A stretch of 64,000 nucleotides of DNA from Eucalyptus grandis (lineage: Eukaryota; Streptophyta; Magnoliopsida; Myrtales; Myrtaceae). Where the stretch lies: NCBI RefSeq assembly GCF_016545825.1, contig NC_052619.1, positions 65,916,115-65,980,114 on the forward strand. The letters run 5' to 3'. Below, piece after piece: positions 36,793 to 48,419 of the stretch (its first letter is position 1; every line of letters begins with the position of its first letter). A model generated the notes under the pieces. It had not been told where the DNA came from. It made no database searches and saw nothing but the letters and a program-made list of their open reading frames with translations. The position numbers and the translations under genes were made by a program.

Positions 36793-37591
36793 ATCCAAGG
36801 ATGGGGGAAAGGGATGAGTTTATTTTTACGTGTCTTCTCTCCATAATGTATCGTTCATAGTTTCGGTTAATGAAACACAAGCTTTTGTCCATGCACGACT
36901 TAAATTACATGTTCGACTTATTACTCTCTGCGCACATTGCGTACAGCGACATTTATTGCCGCACGCCATTCATGCGAAGTCTTATTATAATCCTGCCGAG
37001 ATCGAAAAACAGTGCGTGGTCAAAGCTGTTCCAGAGGTTCATCGCTCGAGAACCAGATTTTTCTGTGAACAATTCGTATCTTGAAGGCGTAATGGCTCGG
37101 ATGAACTCGTTTGAATCGAGAGAAGATCGATCGATACGTAATCACTGCTCACGGGAGTCTTGATACGTACATATATGGAGCGCCAATCATCTCCTTCGAG
37201 TCCGAGCTCTTTGATTTGACGCGACGTATTCGTCCGACAGGTCGAGATACCTACGAAAAGAAATTCACCCCTCCCCGAGAGACAAGATCGATTCACTGAT
37301 GACCGAGGTCTCCCCACGTCCACACGTGAAGGGAGCCCTCGTCCGACAGAGCCTCATGCAGCGAATGATGATGCCTGCGGTTTCGCCTGCCGTTTGACTG
37401 AATCCTTGGAAAAGCTCGGACAACATCGTGACGAGAATTGATGAAAGTTTTGGTTTGATGAGGCGAGGGGAGATTGGTCCCGCGATGGCGACCCTTTTTC
37501 CGGGCGTTATCATAAGAGTGTTCACCCACCTGCGGTGCCGAGCGCGAGGTTGGAAGCGTTCGTACACATGAAGTGAATGATTGATTTTGTG
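36793..37591. other. ROXY1-like 3' flank
   Basis: The 3' UTR probably runs to about 36880 (TCTCCATAATGTATCG, GGTTAATGAAAC). Beyond it, short frames on both strands at 36830-37650 have no domain. Confidence 0.4.
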
Positions 37592-37680
37592 TTGTGAAGG
37601 TTTCCATAAAGTGAATCGCATGTGTCTATCTACAACTGTGAAGGTTTCCATAAAGTGAATCGCATGTGTCCATCTACAAC
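37592..37680. repeat. 44-bp tandem duplication
   Basis: TGTGAAGGTTTCCATAAAGT and the bases after it occur twice in direct succession, each copy ending ATCTACAACT. The two copies differ by one base. Confidence 0.85.
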
Positions 37681-38144
37681 TTATCCGTTAGCAAGGATCT
37701 ATTTTCTTGGAAAAATGAGAAAATTAAAAAAAAAAAAATCTTAAATCTATTATACTTACCAAGTCAATTCCAAATCTTTTGATTTAGTCAATTTAATCCT
37801 AAATTTTTAGGATTTGTTAATTTAGTCATTCCAACACATTTTTACCAAAAATTGTTGGAGTGGTAGTCTAGTCAACAGTGGGACAAGTTGTGGAAAGATC
37901 CCTTTAGGCTAAAATAGGGATTTTGTCCTTAAAATCACAAACTTCATCTAGACTATAGAGAATGATATCATTAATGTAAATTTAGGCATTGGCCATGATA
38001 AGCTGGAAAATTTTATCCCGAATAATGTCCTTAAAACAAGTTAATACCAGACCTTCAACCATCCAAGCTTGAACCTACTATCTTTATGGTTGACCCCCTT
38101 GAGGCAGAAATGCAATCAAATTCATCTGAGTAAAAAGTAGTAAA

Positions 38145-38160
38145 TCTTCATGATCCACTT
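38145..38160. repeat. Left target-site duplication of the LINE
   Basis: TCTTCATGATCCACTT, identical to 44385-44400. It lies directly next to the poly(T) run that is the LINE's poly(A) tail. Confidence 0.95.
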
Positions 38161-38200
38161 TTTTTTTTTTTTTGGTCGAAAAGAGATGATGTTCATTCAT

Positions 38201-41200
38201 TCATATAAGGGAAGCTTCAGTACACAATAAGTCCAGAAGACAAGAAGGAGGATAATAGACCCAATTAGCTGAGAGGGCTTTTCGTCGGTGGGCCTTACAA
38301 ACCCAGTCTGCGATGGTGTTGCATTCTCTTCGGCAGTGTTTTATTTTTAACCGTGTGAAAGACTTCACACGTGCCTGGAGTTCGCTGAACAGCGTGTCGA
38401 GATCCCACGAGACCGGGGTACTTTCCTCCAAAGACTTCACCAGTTCCAAGCTATCTGACTCCACCTCTATCTCTTTTTCCTCTTTTCCCTTAAAGTACTT
38501 TAGGGTTTGCAAAAAAGCTTGTGCTTCCGCCTGAAGAGCTGAAGACACTCGAACTGTGCGCACAAAGCCATCGACGAGAACTCCTCTGCTGTCTCTGCAG
38601 ACGCAAGCCACGGTCGCTTCCCCTGTTTCTGGAAGAAAGGAGCCATCCACGTTAGCCTTTAGCACACCCTTCGCTGGGGGAGTCCAGGTCTGAGGGTAAT
38701 TGTGCCCCGGATGGTTGCGGATCTGAGGCGAATCGTGCGTTGCAGCAGTTTCAGTGTGGTAATGGTTGTGTTGCAGGGGTATCTCGTTTGAAACGGCACG
38801 ATTTGGTGGGAGATCCCCAGTTCGAAGGGAGTTGGGCAGGGGAGGCGTCACTGTCCGAGGTGGGTGGTGGCTCGAAAGGGGATCTGTCGGAGGCGAGTTG
38901 TGTCTCAGCTGAAGATCTGTCGGTAGCGAAGCTTGTTGCTTATTACTCAGGGGCGTCTCGTTCGAACTTGCCTGATTTGGTGGAATTTCCCCTGCCTGAG
39001 GGGGGTTAAACAGAGGAGGCGTCTCTGTCCGAAGCAAGTTGAGGCTCGGAGGAGGGTCCATCGGAGGCATGTTGTGACTCGGAGGAGGATCTGGCGAAGG
39101 CGGGGCTTGTTGCAGAATACGCCGAGGTTGTGACAAGCCGTGCATTGAAGTGGGCAAAGTCTGGGTCGATTGAGGCGATGAACTCTGAGGTGGGTATTGC
39201 TGCGCGTGAGTTTGTTTGCTCTGTTTACCCACCCACCTATTAAAGTTATCTTCCATGGTTTGTGCTGAGATGATGATGTGCTGAGGACTCAGTGGTTTTG
39301 CTCTAAAACACCAATCATTGCGGGATTTCAGATTTGCCATAGTAAAAGGGCGAGTCGCTCAAAAGAGATGGAGGTATGCTTGAAATTGTTCAGCCATTCC
39401 TCTATTCGAGTTATCCCTTGACCTTCTTTTTGTATTTTCACATCAGCAGCAGCCCATATTTGGTGCGTCCATGGACAGAGGAGGAAGAGATGCTCGATTG
39501 ATTCTGGATTTCTGTTGCAGATCATGCATGTTGCCTCAGGTATGATATGTCTGCGATACAAGTTTTCCTTTGTTGCTAAGGCATTTTGGCAGATTTGCCA
39601 TAGGAAAAATCGCACTTTAGGTGGAAGTTGGGCATGCCATATTTTGTTCCAAAATGATCTTGGTGTTCGATATGATGACGAGGCCTGGTTTTGCTGCTGT
39701 TTTGCTTCTTGTGCCTTGAACTGATTATATGCACTCTTGACTGTGAATTGCCCTGTTTTGGTTGGCTTCCATACCAGTTTGTCCTCCGGAAGTTGGGGGG
39801 TTAAGGTGAATTGCTAGAATTTCGTTGCTCACTTCGTGGTCGAACAGATGTCGTATCCTATCTTCCTTCCACGTAGCAGAATCTCTGTTTATAAGTTCTG
39901 AAACCTGTGTTGGGTCATCTCTATTGGCAGGGCCTCCTATTAGTCCTCTTGGTAGCCATTGATCGTTTCTTATGCTTATTTTTTCACCATTTCCAACAAC
40001 CCACTGAGATAGAGAGTTTATAGCATTTCTGCCCAAGATTAGACTTTGCCAACCCCATGATGGCCTGGAACCTTTTTCAGCATGTAGTAGGTCTGTGTGG
40101 GGGAAATATAGGCCTTTGAAAAGTTGGCTCCAAAGAGAAGTTGGATTTTGCATTAACCTCCAAGCTTGCCGACCCAATAATGCCTCGTTGAATTTAATGA
40201 GATCTCGGAAGCCTAGCCCACCTTCATCCTTTCTTGACTTAAGAGTGTCCCAGTTTTTCCAATGCAAACCAGCTCTGTTCTCGTTATTTTTCCACCAAAA
40301 GGATGCTATTTTCCGTTCAATTGCTTGGCAAATAGATAAAGGGATCTTGAAAATGGACATTGCATATTGCGGTAGAGCTTGAACTACCGTTTTAAGAAGA
40401 ATTTCTTTCCCTGCCTTCGATAAAAAATTCTCTTTCCAGCCCTCAAGTTTCATGTTAACTCTTGCAAGAATCCAGTCAAACATTTGCTTTTTAGATCCAC
40501 CCCAATCAGAAGGTATTCCGAGGTATTTCCCTGTCTTCTCCAGTTCCGATACCCTCATTTCTCTAGTCAAGTTACTTCTCAATGCTCGTGGACAGTCTTT
40601 ACTAAAAATCATCCCAGATTTGTTTAAATTTATAGCTTGTCCAGACGCAAAGCAATATTGATGCAGGGTCATTGCTACATTTTGACATTCGACTAACTTG
40701 CTCTCCAAGAATAAAATTAAATCATCCGCAAATAGTAGATGAGATAGTGAGGGGCAATATCTATTAAGTTTAATTCCCTTAATGCTGCCATTCTCCATTT
40801 CTCTTTTCAGCAACATAGATAGCACATTCGCCACAATTATAAATAGATATGGAGATAGAGGGTCACCTTGTCTTATCCCGCGAGTAGGCTTGAAAGACTC
40901 TGAAGGTTCGTCATTTACCTTAACCTTAAATGACACTGTAGAGACACATTCCATGACCCACGAGACCCAGATATCACAGAATCCCATTTTTTGCATGCTG
41001 GCTTTGAGGAAGTCCCATTCGACACGATCATATGCTTTCTTCATATCAATCTTCAGCACCGCATGAAGTTTCTTTTTCCGTTTCCGAATACGTAGCTGAT
41101 GAAGTACTTCCTGCACAATCATTATGTTGTCTTGTATTTGTCTCCCGCTTACAAATGCACTTTGCTCCTTTGCTATTAAGTTAGGCAGCCACTGTTTAAG

Positions 41201-42792
41201 TCGATTTGCCATGATTTTTGAGATAATTTTATATGCAAAATTACACAGGCTGATAGGGCGAAATTGTTCCAACCTCTCCGGATTACATACTTTCGGTATG
41301 AGGGTAATATAGGTTTGATTCAGCTCAAGGTTGAGTTTTCCTGAGTTAAAAAAAGATGTCACCTCTGTAAAAACGTCGCTTGAATATCCGGCCAATGATG
41401 TTGATAGAACTTTCCACACAAACCATCCGGCCCGGGAGCTTTGAGAGCCCCTAATTGAAAGACTGCTGTAGTTACCTCTTGTAGCGTTACATCTCCAGTT
41501 AGGCTGTGGTTCATCTCCTCGTTGACTATGCATGAAATTTGATCTATGACTGGTTGGAAGTTTCTTGGCCCTATTGAAGTATATAGCTCTTTGAAATACT
41601 TGGCTGTCATCTCCTTTAATTGTATGGGGTCTCGACACCATTCATTTTGGTCATTTTGGTCATTTTGCAGCATTACTATTCTGTTTCTGTGCCGCCTTTG
41701 CATTGTGGTTGTATGGAAATATTTAGAGTTTTTATCTCCCCATTTAAGCCAATTGATCCTGGATCTCATGCCCCAATATATTTCTTCCTGTCTCCATAAC
41801 CTCTCTATCTCCATTTTTAGCCAATTCATCCTGTGTGTGTCATAATGTGAGGTAGAATGATTTGTGATGGCCTGCATCTCTCTTTTCAGCACTGATATTT
41901 GTCTTTCTGCATTCTTAAACTTTCTTCTACTCCAGCCCATTAGCTCATCAGCCACCTTTTTTGATCTGATTGATAGAGGTACAGTCTCCCCTCCAAAAGA
42001 TTTCCAGGCTTCCAAGACAATATGTTCATACTCCTCATCATCTACCCAGAAAACTTCAAATTTAAATTCTTTTTTGCGTTTGAGCTGTTGGGGAAACAGG
42101 TTTAATAAAATAGGGCTATGATCCGATCCGATAGCTGGTAAGGCTAAGACTTCCGCGGAGGGGAAAGAAACTCTTCAATCCATACTGCACAAAGCTCGAT
42201 CCAGCCTCTTCCTAATCAACTCATCCCCATCTCTGTTGTTTGCCCATGTATAGGCACAACCCTTACCTTCTAGGTCCATGAGGCCACTTTTATTAATAAA
42301 GTCTTGGAAGGCTTTACATCTGTAGTATTCAGCCACTCTTCCTCCTACTTTCTCCCACTGATATAAGATTTCATTAAAGTCCCCAACACACAGCCATGGA
42401 TCCCGATTTAGCCTGGTCATCTGATAAATTTCCTCCCACAGCTGTATTCTTTGCTGAAAATCAGTTGGTGCATAAACAAAAGTAACCCTCATTCGCTGTT
42501 TTGTCTCTTCCAAATGGCAGATTAAGTCAATATAAGACATGGTAGTAGATATAATGGAAATGGTAACTGTTCAGTCCAGAACAGTGCTAAACCCCCTGCC
42601 AAGCCTTTAGGGCTTACAGTGAATCGATGCTGAAACTTGAGTCTCTTCTGCATTCTTTTAACCACATCTTCTCTATTTTTTGTTTCCAATAAACACAGAA
42701 CCGTAGGCTTTTCTTGAGCTACTAAAGCTCGTAACGATTGAATTGTCAGGGGGGGAGCCTAAACCCTGACAATTCCAGCATATAAGTTTCAT
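38201..42792 (-). pseudogene. LINE ORF2: endonuclease, RT, zinc finger, RNase H (broken)
   Basis: The endonuclease opens at 42792 (KLICWNCQGLGS) and shifts frame at a run of C (about 42749-42755). It continues at 42540-42175 (WLCVGDFNEILYQ, KRLDRALCSMD) and then meets a stop. The linker is at 42015-41359. The reverse transcriptase (41641-39725) contains LEQFRPISLCNFAYKIISK, SAFVSGRQIQDN, RGIRQGDPLSPYLF and an intact FADD (LSHLLFADDLILF). The zf-RVT segment (39615-39328) reads MRFFLWQICQNALATKEN and CMICNRNPESIEHLF. A ~200-residue Pro/Gln/His-rich linker follows (39340 to about 38680). RNase H (about 38670-38220) has VDGSF, QAEAQAF and ESDS. The RT block alone is one continuous 638-codon frame, so decay is moderate. 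There are at least five breaks in total. Confidence 0.92.
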
Positions 42793-44019
42793 GTGTAACT
42801 TGGTGGCTTATTAGGGCCAGCCACCAGAGCCCATTGTTGCACTTTTTCCCATGTTTGAATAGGTGTCTCCAGCAATTGAGTCGCATCTAATATTTCATTG
42901 TTTGAGTGCTGCACTTCATATGGAGAGTATCGCTTCTGTTTTTTATTGACATGCTTTTTCATTTTTTTGCATGCTTTCAGGTTTGGATCTTCCAGAGATT
43001 CTGGTTGGGTGTCCTCAAGGGAGACTCCTCTTAATTTCAGTGAGTGGTGCTGCTCCTCCATGTTCTCTTCCAAAACCATGGGATCCTTCAGCTTTGCCTT
43101 TCCACGTTCAGCTGCCTGCTGATGCTGGTTTTTGCAAATCTGTTGGTGAGCCCTTATATACCACAATTGCGGCTGCATCCATTGGTGTTTCGGGTATGAC
43201 TTCTTCTTCCCGCAATTCCTCTATGGACTTTCCATAAAAAATATCCCAATAAGGGCTTACTTCATTAACTTCTGCTTTCAACCATGGGCCAAAGGGTAGC
43301 TCTTTCATGTTTCTAGATTTTCCTTCATTAAAAGGGACCTCTGCACAAGTGTGAGAGTAATGTCCTACCTTCCCGCACGAGTAACAATAGTTTGGCAATC
43401 GTTCATATCGAAAATCCAACCATAAGTGCTTTCCCCTGTTGCTGAAAATTGACCCTGAGAGCAGAGGGTTTGTAAGGTCTAACGTTACCCTGGCTTTCCC
43501 TATCTTGTAGGACGTATATCCCTTAGATTCAATTTTGACCTCCGAGACACTGCCAATTTCCCCAGCCACCTTAGTAATCACTTTCTCCGAGATCCATTCA
43601 ATCGGCAGACCATGTATGTGCACCCAAAACTCACAGGTTTTAAAGTTGTAACAAGCCGGGGGTATATTAGGCTCCCATAAGTTCAGTATGAGTAAGTGAT
43701 TTGCAAAAGACCAGGGAGCCTGGTGAAGAACCCTATCCCTGTCTATTTCCGACCCAAATCTGAACTCGAAAATACCTGGGGCTAATGGGAATATCTCTAC
43801 ATTTTCCATTTTCCATACGCGTCGCATTGTGCTCTGAAATGCTTGAATGTTTACCTTTGGATTCTGATACAGTTGGCTGATCAAAGATAATCTGCATTCT
43901 TCGATCTTCTCTGGGGTTATTTCATCATCAACTGTAGTGATCTTGTTCTTTGTCCACAGCTTTCCCAGTCGCTTACAGAGGGCAGCAAGGCGAACTTCAG
44001 ATTCTTCCATATCCTCCAT
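42789..44019 (-). pseudogene. LINE ORF1 (DUF4283, CCHC zinc knuckle), one frame change
   Basis: RNA-binding protein of the LINE. The first ATG is at 44019 (MEDMEESEVRLAALCKRLG). The DUF4283 region contains FRFGSEIDRDRVLHQAPWSF and LILNLWEP. The knuckle CYSCGKVGHYSHTC is an intact CX2CX4HX4C. The main frame ends at 43108 after VVYKGSPTDLQ. The acidic/basic tail continues in another frame (43178-42789, ESLEDPNLKACKKMKKHVNK, VQQWALVAGPNKPP). One indel between about 43180 and 43110 therefore separates them. Its stop TGA overlaps the ORF2 start as ATGA. Confidence 0.88.
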
Positions 44020-44384
44020 GAAGAGAGCGTATAGCAGTGCTGAGACCAAAGGCTGGCTGAAGACCAAAACAGACCAAAATGGTCAAAGAGAGGGAGAGAT
44101 CAGCAAAACAGACGCTGGAGACTGCGATGTCGTCCAAAGAACAGCTTATATGCAGCACGGAGCAGGTTCAAAGGAGATGAAGATAGGAAAGGGTTAGGGT
44201 TTTGTAGATGAAATAGGTAGGGATTCTAAGGGGGAACGTGATTTTTGGGTATTGGCTAAGTGGATTAGCCATGATTTCACAAAGAAATAGTGAAGACTAG
44301 AGGAATAGGGTTTTGGATTTCAGTGGCTACCCAGAGGTAGAGAGCGCTCTCCTGCGAGAGAGAAGACTACCCAGAGGTAGAGAG

Positions 44385-44400
44385 TCTTCATGATCCACTT
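44385..44400. repeat. Right target-site duplication of the LINE
   Basis: TCTTCATGATCCACTT, identical to 38145-38160. It lies directly upstream of the LINE 5' end. Confidence 0.95.
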
Positions 44401-44922
44401 GGTGTTAATATTTTTTCTATTTTTTAAAATTTTTCTGAATTTATTATTTTTTTTTTTTTTTTTCATTTGCTTTTTCTCTTCTCTTCTTCTTTTGTTTTCC
44501 TTTTTTTTTTTCCAACTCCACACCTCCCATAGTTCTAAGCCCCGTCCATGGCCAGTAAGGGCAGCATCATCGACTCCAGTTGGAAAAAAAGAAGAAAAAA
44601 AACAAAAAATAATATAAAAATAGAAATAAAAATAAAAATTATGAAGAAAAAAATTCAAAATTTAAAAATTGCAAAGATTTTTCAGGTCAACACTAGTTAT
44701 GCCACATAGGATGACCAATGTTGATTAGACCTTAACATCAACAATTTCCAACCAAAATTATTTTAAATGACTAAATTTGCAAATCGTCTAAATGTTTATG
44801 AGTAAATTGATACAATTGAAAAATTTATAACTAAATTGACATATTATGAAAAAAGGTTTAGGGTTTAAATAGCTAAATTGAAAGGTCAAGGACAAGTGCA
44901 ATAGCTTTAAAAAAAATTTTCC

Positions 44923-46606
44923 TCTTTCATGTTTTTTTGTTCTATAATTTCCCCTTCCATGTTGGGTGCTTGATCATGCTCATCATTTGAAACACGCATA
45001 ATGCTTATTTCAACACTTAATTGAAACAAGCCTTAATCATTTAAAAAAAAAATAGTTTATGAGAAATTTTTTAGAACATGTGGAGTCAAGCAATGGAAAG
45101 AGTAGCAAAATTAACATAATGACCTTCAATTATACTATGATCAAATTTTCATAAGGGGTAAAATGATGGAATTTCATGAACCATTTTGTTAATCTAAGGT
45201 TCCATTTGTTTCGTAGAAAGTCAATGATTTAAAATATTTTACTAAAAATAATCATTTATATAGATTGAAATAGTCAATTAATGAAAAAGATTTCATTATC
45301 GACAACAATTTATATCTAATTATTTTCATAAACGATGAAAATATTTTCATACAAGCTACAATTAATTTTTTAAAAATTATTGAATTTTCGTGAAATAAAC
45401 GCATCTTCAAAGAAAAGAATGAAGGTTAAAAGATGAAGGGTCTAAGCGAGCTGGATATTCCAGCCTTCCAAAGTTGTTCAAGAGAACCTCAAATTGATAA
45501 TTCAAATTAGACCAATGCAGAAATGCTGATTTATCGCCATCTTGACGTTAATATGAGAAAATATGAATCTAATTAAATTGGCGTGGGCTCAAATATTCTA
45601 TAAATTCATATGGGGCTTAAATTAAAGTAAAGCCCAAAGAGTTTCCAAATAATCATAAGAGCTACCAGTTCCATTCGGTCCATCTTTATGATCTATAGTT
45701 TTAAACAAGGGACAAAATTCAACTTTGAAGGGCCCATCAAATAGAAAAAAGGCCCACTTAGAAGAGGCCCAAGGAAGTTGGGTATTCACACGATACACAA
45801 GTAGAAAGAGAGGAAAGGAATTCATTCTCTCCATCTCCATTTGCTAAGGGCAATATCGTCCTCTTACCTTGCCTCCAATTTGGTGGGTCACAAGATGCCA
45901 ACATAATCCCCACACAAACTTGACCAAAATGCAATGGGGACCTACAATTGAGAGACATGATTAGAGAAAACATGGCCATGTGCTGAAAAGGTCGAAATAC
46001 CTTCATTAAAAGAACCAAACCAATCAGTCACTACCTAGCGTCCAATTTGGACCCATCCTCACTCATGATTAGAATCCTTAAACAATCAAGCCAGTTAAGA
46101 ATATTGCGGAAAAAAGAAATAGAGAATTGTGTATATTTCAATATATCTTAATGAAAAACATATCGGTCTATTTGTAAGTTTTTTGAAAGACTACCAAAAA
46201 TGATATGCACAATCAAATGAAATTTCACACAATCTTGAGAGGCACAGAAAATCAACAGAAATATTTTAATGATCTTTAATATAGGAAAATATCATGAAGA
46301 GTTATCCGAGTTATTTCTAACAAACACGATTGATTCACAAGAGAACAACAACGAGACATCGCTTGATCAGGAACCGGCACGTGCCAGTAGACATTGAATT
46401 AAGGGACCGACCCCTCGATGTATTGTCCCTCACAACGTCGCCATTCAAGATGCAATCGGCTGCTGTTCTAATTCTTCGGCGAGGTCCGTATCACTGGTGC
46501 ACTTGATTTGGATTGCTGAACAAAAAAGCAGGAACAAACGTTCAGGGGTAAGAAACATTCCGTGACTTCAGTAATCGAGCTCTTCAGAACGAGAAACACG
46601 ACATCG
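44923..46606. other. AT-rich spacer
   Basis: No gene recognised. Short frames at 45622-46018 (minus) have no domain. Confidence 0.4.
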
Positions 46607-47060
46607 TCACTTCAATTCCTCACTCACTCGACACCAGATACCCGACCAATCCACCACCTCCACCAGAAAGAAAAGAACTTTGAAATCCCACGCAATCTGT
46701 GACATCCCTTCGGTGGGTCTCGCCGCAGAAAGTAAAAGCTTCCAACCACAAATCATCTTCACGTTCTTCGCAAAGCAATAATGTTCTTCTGTATCCGTGA
46801 CTTTCAGCAAGTATCGATAAGTGTCAAAAGAACAGTAAACATGAACACGACATATAATATATCTTAATAGCTTTTCACACATCAATTCTTACCAAAATTT
46901 GTCGGCACGGAAGAAGATCCGTATGTAAAATTGAAGTATTCACAATTATTATGACCACTGACAGTCAATTGTTCTGAAAGAATAGAATGATGAGTCTCGA
47001 ATCCTGTAATATGAGCAAGCATTGCGTCAGAAGAGTTCACTGCAATGGAACCTCTGTTCC
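46607..47060 (-). other. Unrecognised two-part open region, possible gene remnant
   Basis: On the minus strand, 47060 to about 46895 reads openly through MLAHITGFETHHS, VSGHNNCEYFNFTYG and VPTNF, followed by a GTAAG donor-like word. 46885-46607 reads YCSFDTYRYLLKVTDTEEHY, CFAKNVKMICGWK and ends EELK. The two could be exons of a Cys-containing secreted protein, but I cannot name a family. There is no firm start, signal peptide or acceptor. It may be a gene fragment or chance. Confidence 0.2.
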
Positions 47061-47383
47061 TACAATCATTCCAACTCCTCCCGATTCATCTCTCTCTCTC
47101 TCTCTAATCAGCCAAAAGCGGATTCACATGTCTTTGTTTGGAGCGAATAAATAAAAAAGGGGGATTGTCTTTGAGATAATCTCTGGTCACAGTTGGGTCC
47201 TCCTCATACCAATAAACTCACGGGCAGATCACTGCTCTGAGCAACGATTTGTTTTCTAGTTCTCTTTGTAGACGCCAAGGGCCAAAAAGATAAGAGCTTT
47301 GTAACAACACGCCATTTCTATAGAACCTTCTCTCTCTCTCCCTCTCTCTCTTTCGCTCATCCCAAAGCTTTGCCCCCTCTCAA
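47061..47383 (+). promoter_or_regulatory. Upstream region of the Ole e 1 gene
   Basis: Contains CT microsatellites at about 47091-47105 and 47331-47355. The second lies in the leader just before the start codon, as in other genes here. I cannot place a TATA box with confidence. Confidence 0.4.
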
Positions 47384-48419
47384 ATGGAGTCAATAATTTG
47401 CATTCTCGTTCTTCTTGCATACTTGTTCACTCGCCCACTTCACATCCTAGCCCAGCAGGCGGCGCAAGCCGCGTCGCCCTTGCCGACCTCTCGCATCACC
47501 GTCGTCGGCGCCGTGTACTGCGACGTATGCCACATCAGCAGTTTCTCCAAGTACAGCTACTTCTTGCCAGGTGCTCACAAAGTTCATTTCTTACACTAGT
47601 AGTCACACCAATTCAATTACTTTTAAGTGACTGTCGGGGCTCTGGAGTTTGAATCGTTGGTGTCTTTTGTCAGGTGTTGATGTGAACATCCAATGCAAGT
47701 TCAAGGCGAGCACGCGAGAGACCGCCGAGCAGATCGACTTCTCGGTAAACCGGACCACCAATAGATACGGGACGTACATGTTGGACGTGCCCTCGGTGGA
47801 CGGGGTCGACTGCGTGGACGGCCAGGCGATCGCGTCCATGTGCCAAGTGAGCTTGATGGGGAGCTCCTCCTCCGCATGCAGCGTGCCCGGGTTGAGGACC
47901 ACGGCGGACGAGGTGACGGTGAAGTCGAAGCAAGACAACCTGTGCATATACAGCATGAACGCGCTGACCTACCGGCCGGCCGAGCGCAACGTCACGTTAT
48001 GCGGGAACGAGAAGGAGGGATCATCGCAGGATGATCTCAATTCCTCCAAGTTCTTCTTGCCTTATTTTCCACCGTACGGCTTTCCATGGCCACCGATCCC
48101 TCAATTGCCACCGCTTCCTTCTATCCCGATCCCTCCGTTACCGCCTTTTCCATCGATACCGCTCCCACCTCTTCCGCCATTCCCGTTCCCCTCATTCCCG
48201 CCCTCGCTGCCGTTCCCGTTCCCACCTCTCCCGCCTCTGCCTCCGTCAGGGATCAACTTAACCGATCCCCGGACATGGATCCCAAGAATCCCATTACCTA
48301 CTTCTCCTCCTCTTCCGCCACCGTCGTCGCCACCAGCATATAATCCATGGGACCCGAGGACTTGGATACCCCACCTCCCTCCGTATTCTCCACCGAGAGC
48401 TCAGGAACAAACACCCTAG
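47384..48419 (+). CDS. Secreted Ole e 1-domain proline-rich protein, two exons
   Basis: Likely an extracellular or cell-wall protein of the pollen Ole e 1/extensin-like group. Exons 47384-47570 and 47674-48419 are joined by a 103-bp GT-AG intron in phase, giving 310 residues. The start MESIICILVLLAYLFTRP is a signal peptide. The Ole e 1 domain (about 35-155) has VVGAVYCDVC, GVDVNIQCKF, YGTYMLDVP and further cysteines. From about residue 170 the tail is proline-rich with aromatic and aliphatic spacers (PPLPPFPSIPLPPLPPF), then two DPRTWIP motifs. There are no SPPPP extensin motifs, so arabinogalactan/PRP-like is a better description than extensin. Function is unknown beyond the family. Confidence 0.9.

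Larger units (their letters stand above)
38161..44384 (-). mobile_element. Near full-length L1-type LINE (6.2 kb)
   Basis: Non-LTR retrotransposon of the plant L1 clade. It has a complete 5' end, ORF1, ORF2 with endonuclease, RT, zinc finger and RNase H, then the terminus TTTTCGACC plus a poly(A) tail (poly(T) on the plus strand, 38161-38173). A perfect 16-bp TSD flanks it. The 5' end starts CTCTACCTCTGGGTAG, and this word recurs 40 bp further in (44327-44344). The TSD is intact, yet ORF2 already has stops and frame changes. Confidence 0.95.
37709..44922. mobile_element. Old MULE-like MITE split by a LINE insertion
   Basis: The left part (37709-38160) and right part (44385-44922) carry matching inverted ends. 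On the left, CCAAGTCAATTCCAAATC, TTTAGTCAATTTAATCC and CCAAAAATTGTTGGAGT run inwards. On the right, read on the minus strand, ATGTCAATTTAGTTATAAA and CAAATTTAGTCATTT appear in the same order. The inside has T-rich, short GC-richer and A-rich stretches (44440-44650), as in the family member at 51324-52377. Without the LINE and one TSD it would be about 970 bp. Confidence 0.5.

Noticed and set aside
36253..36798. 181-codon minus-strand frame
   Set aside because: Antisense shadow of the ROXY1-like coding region.
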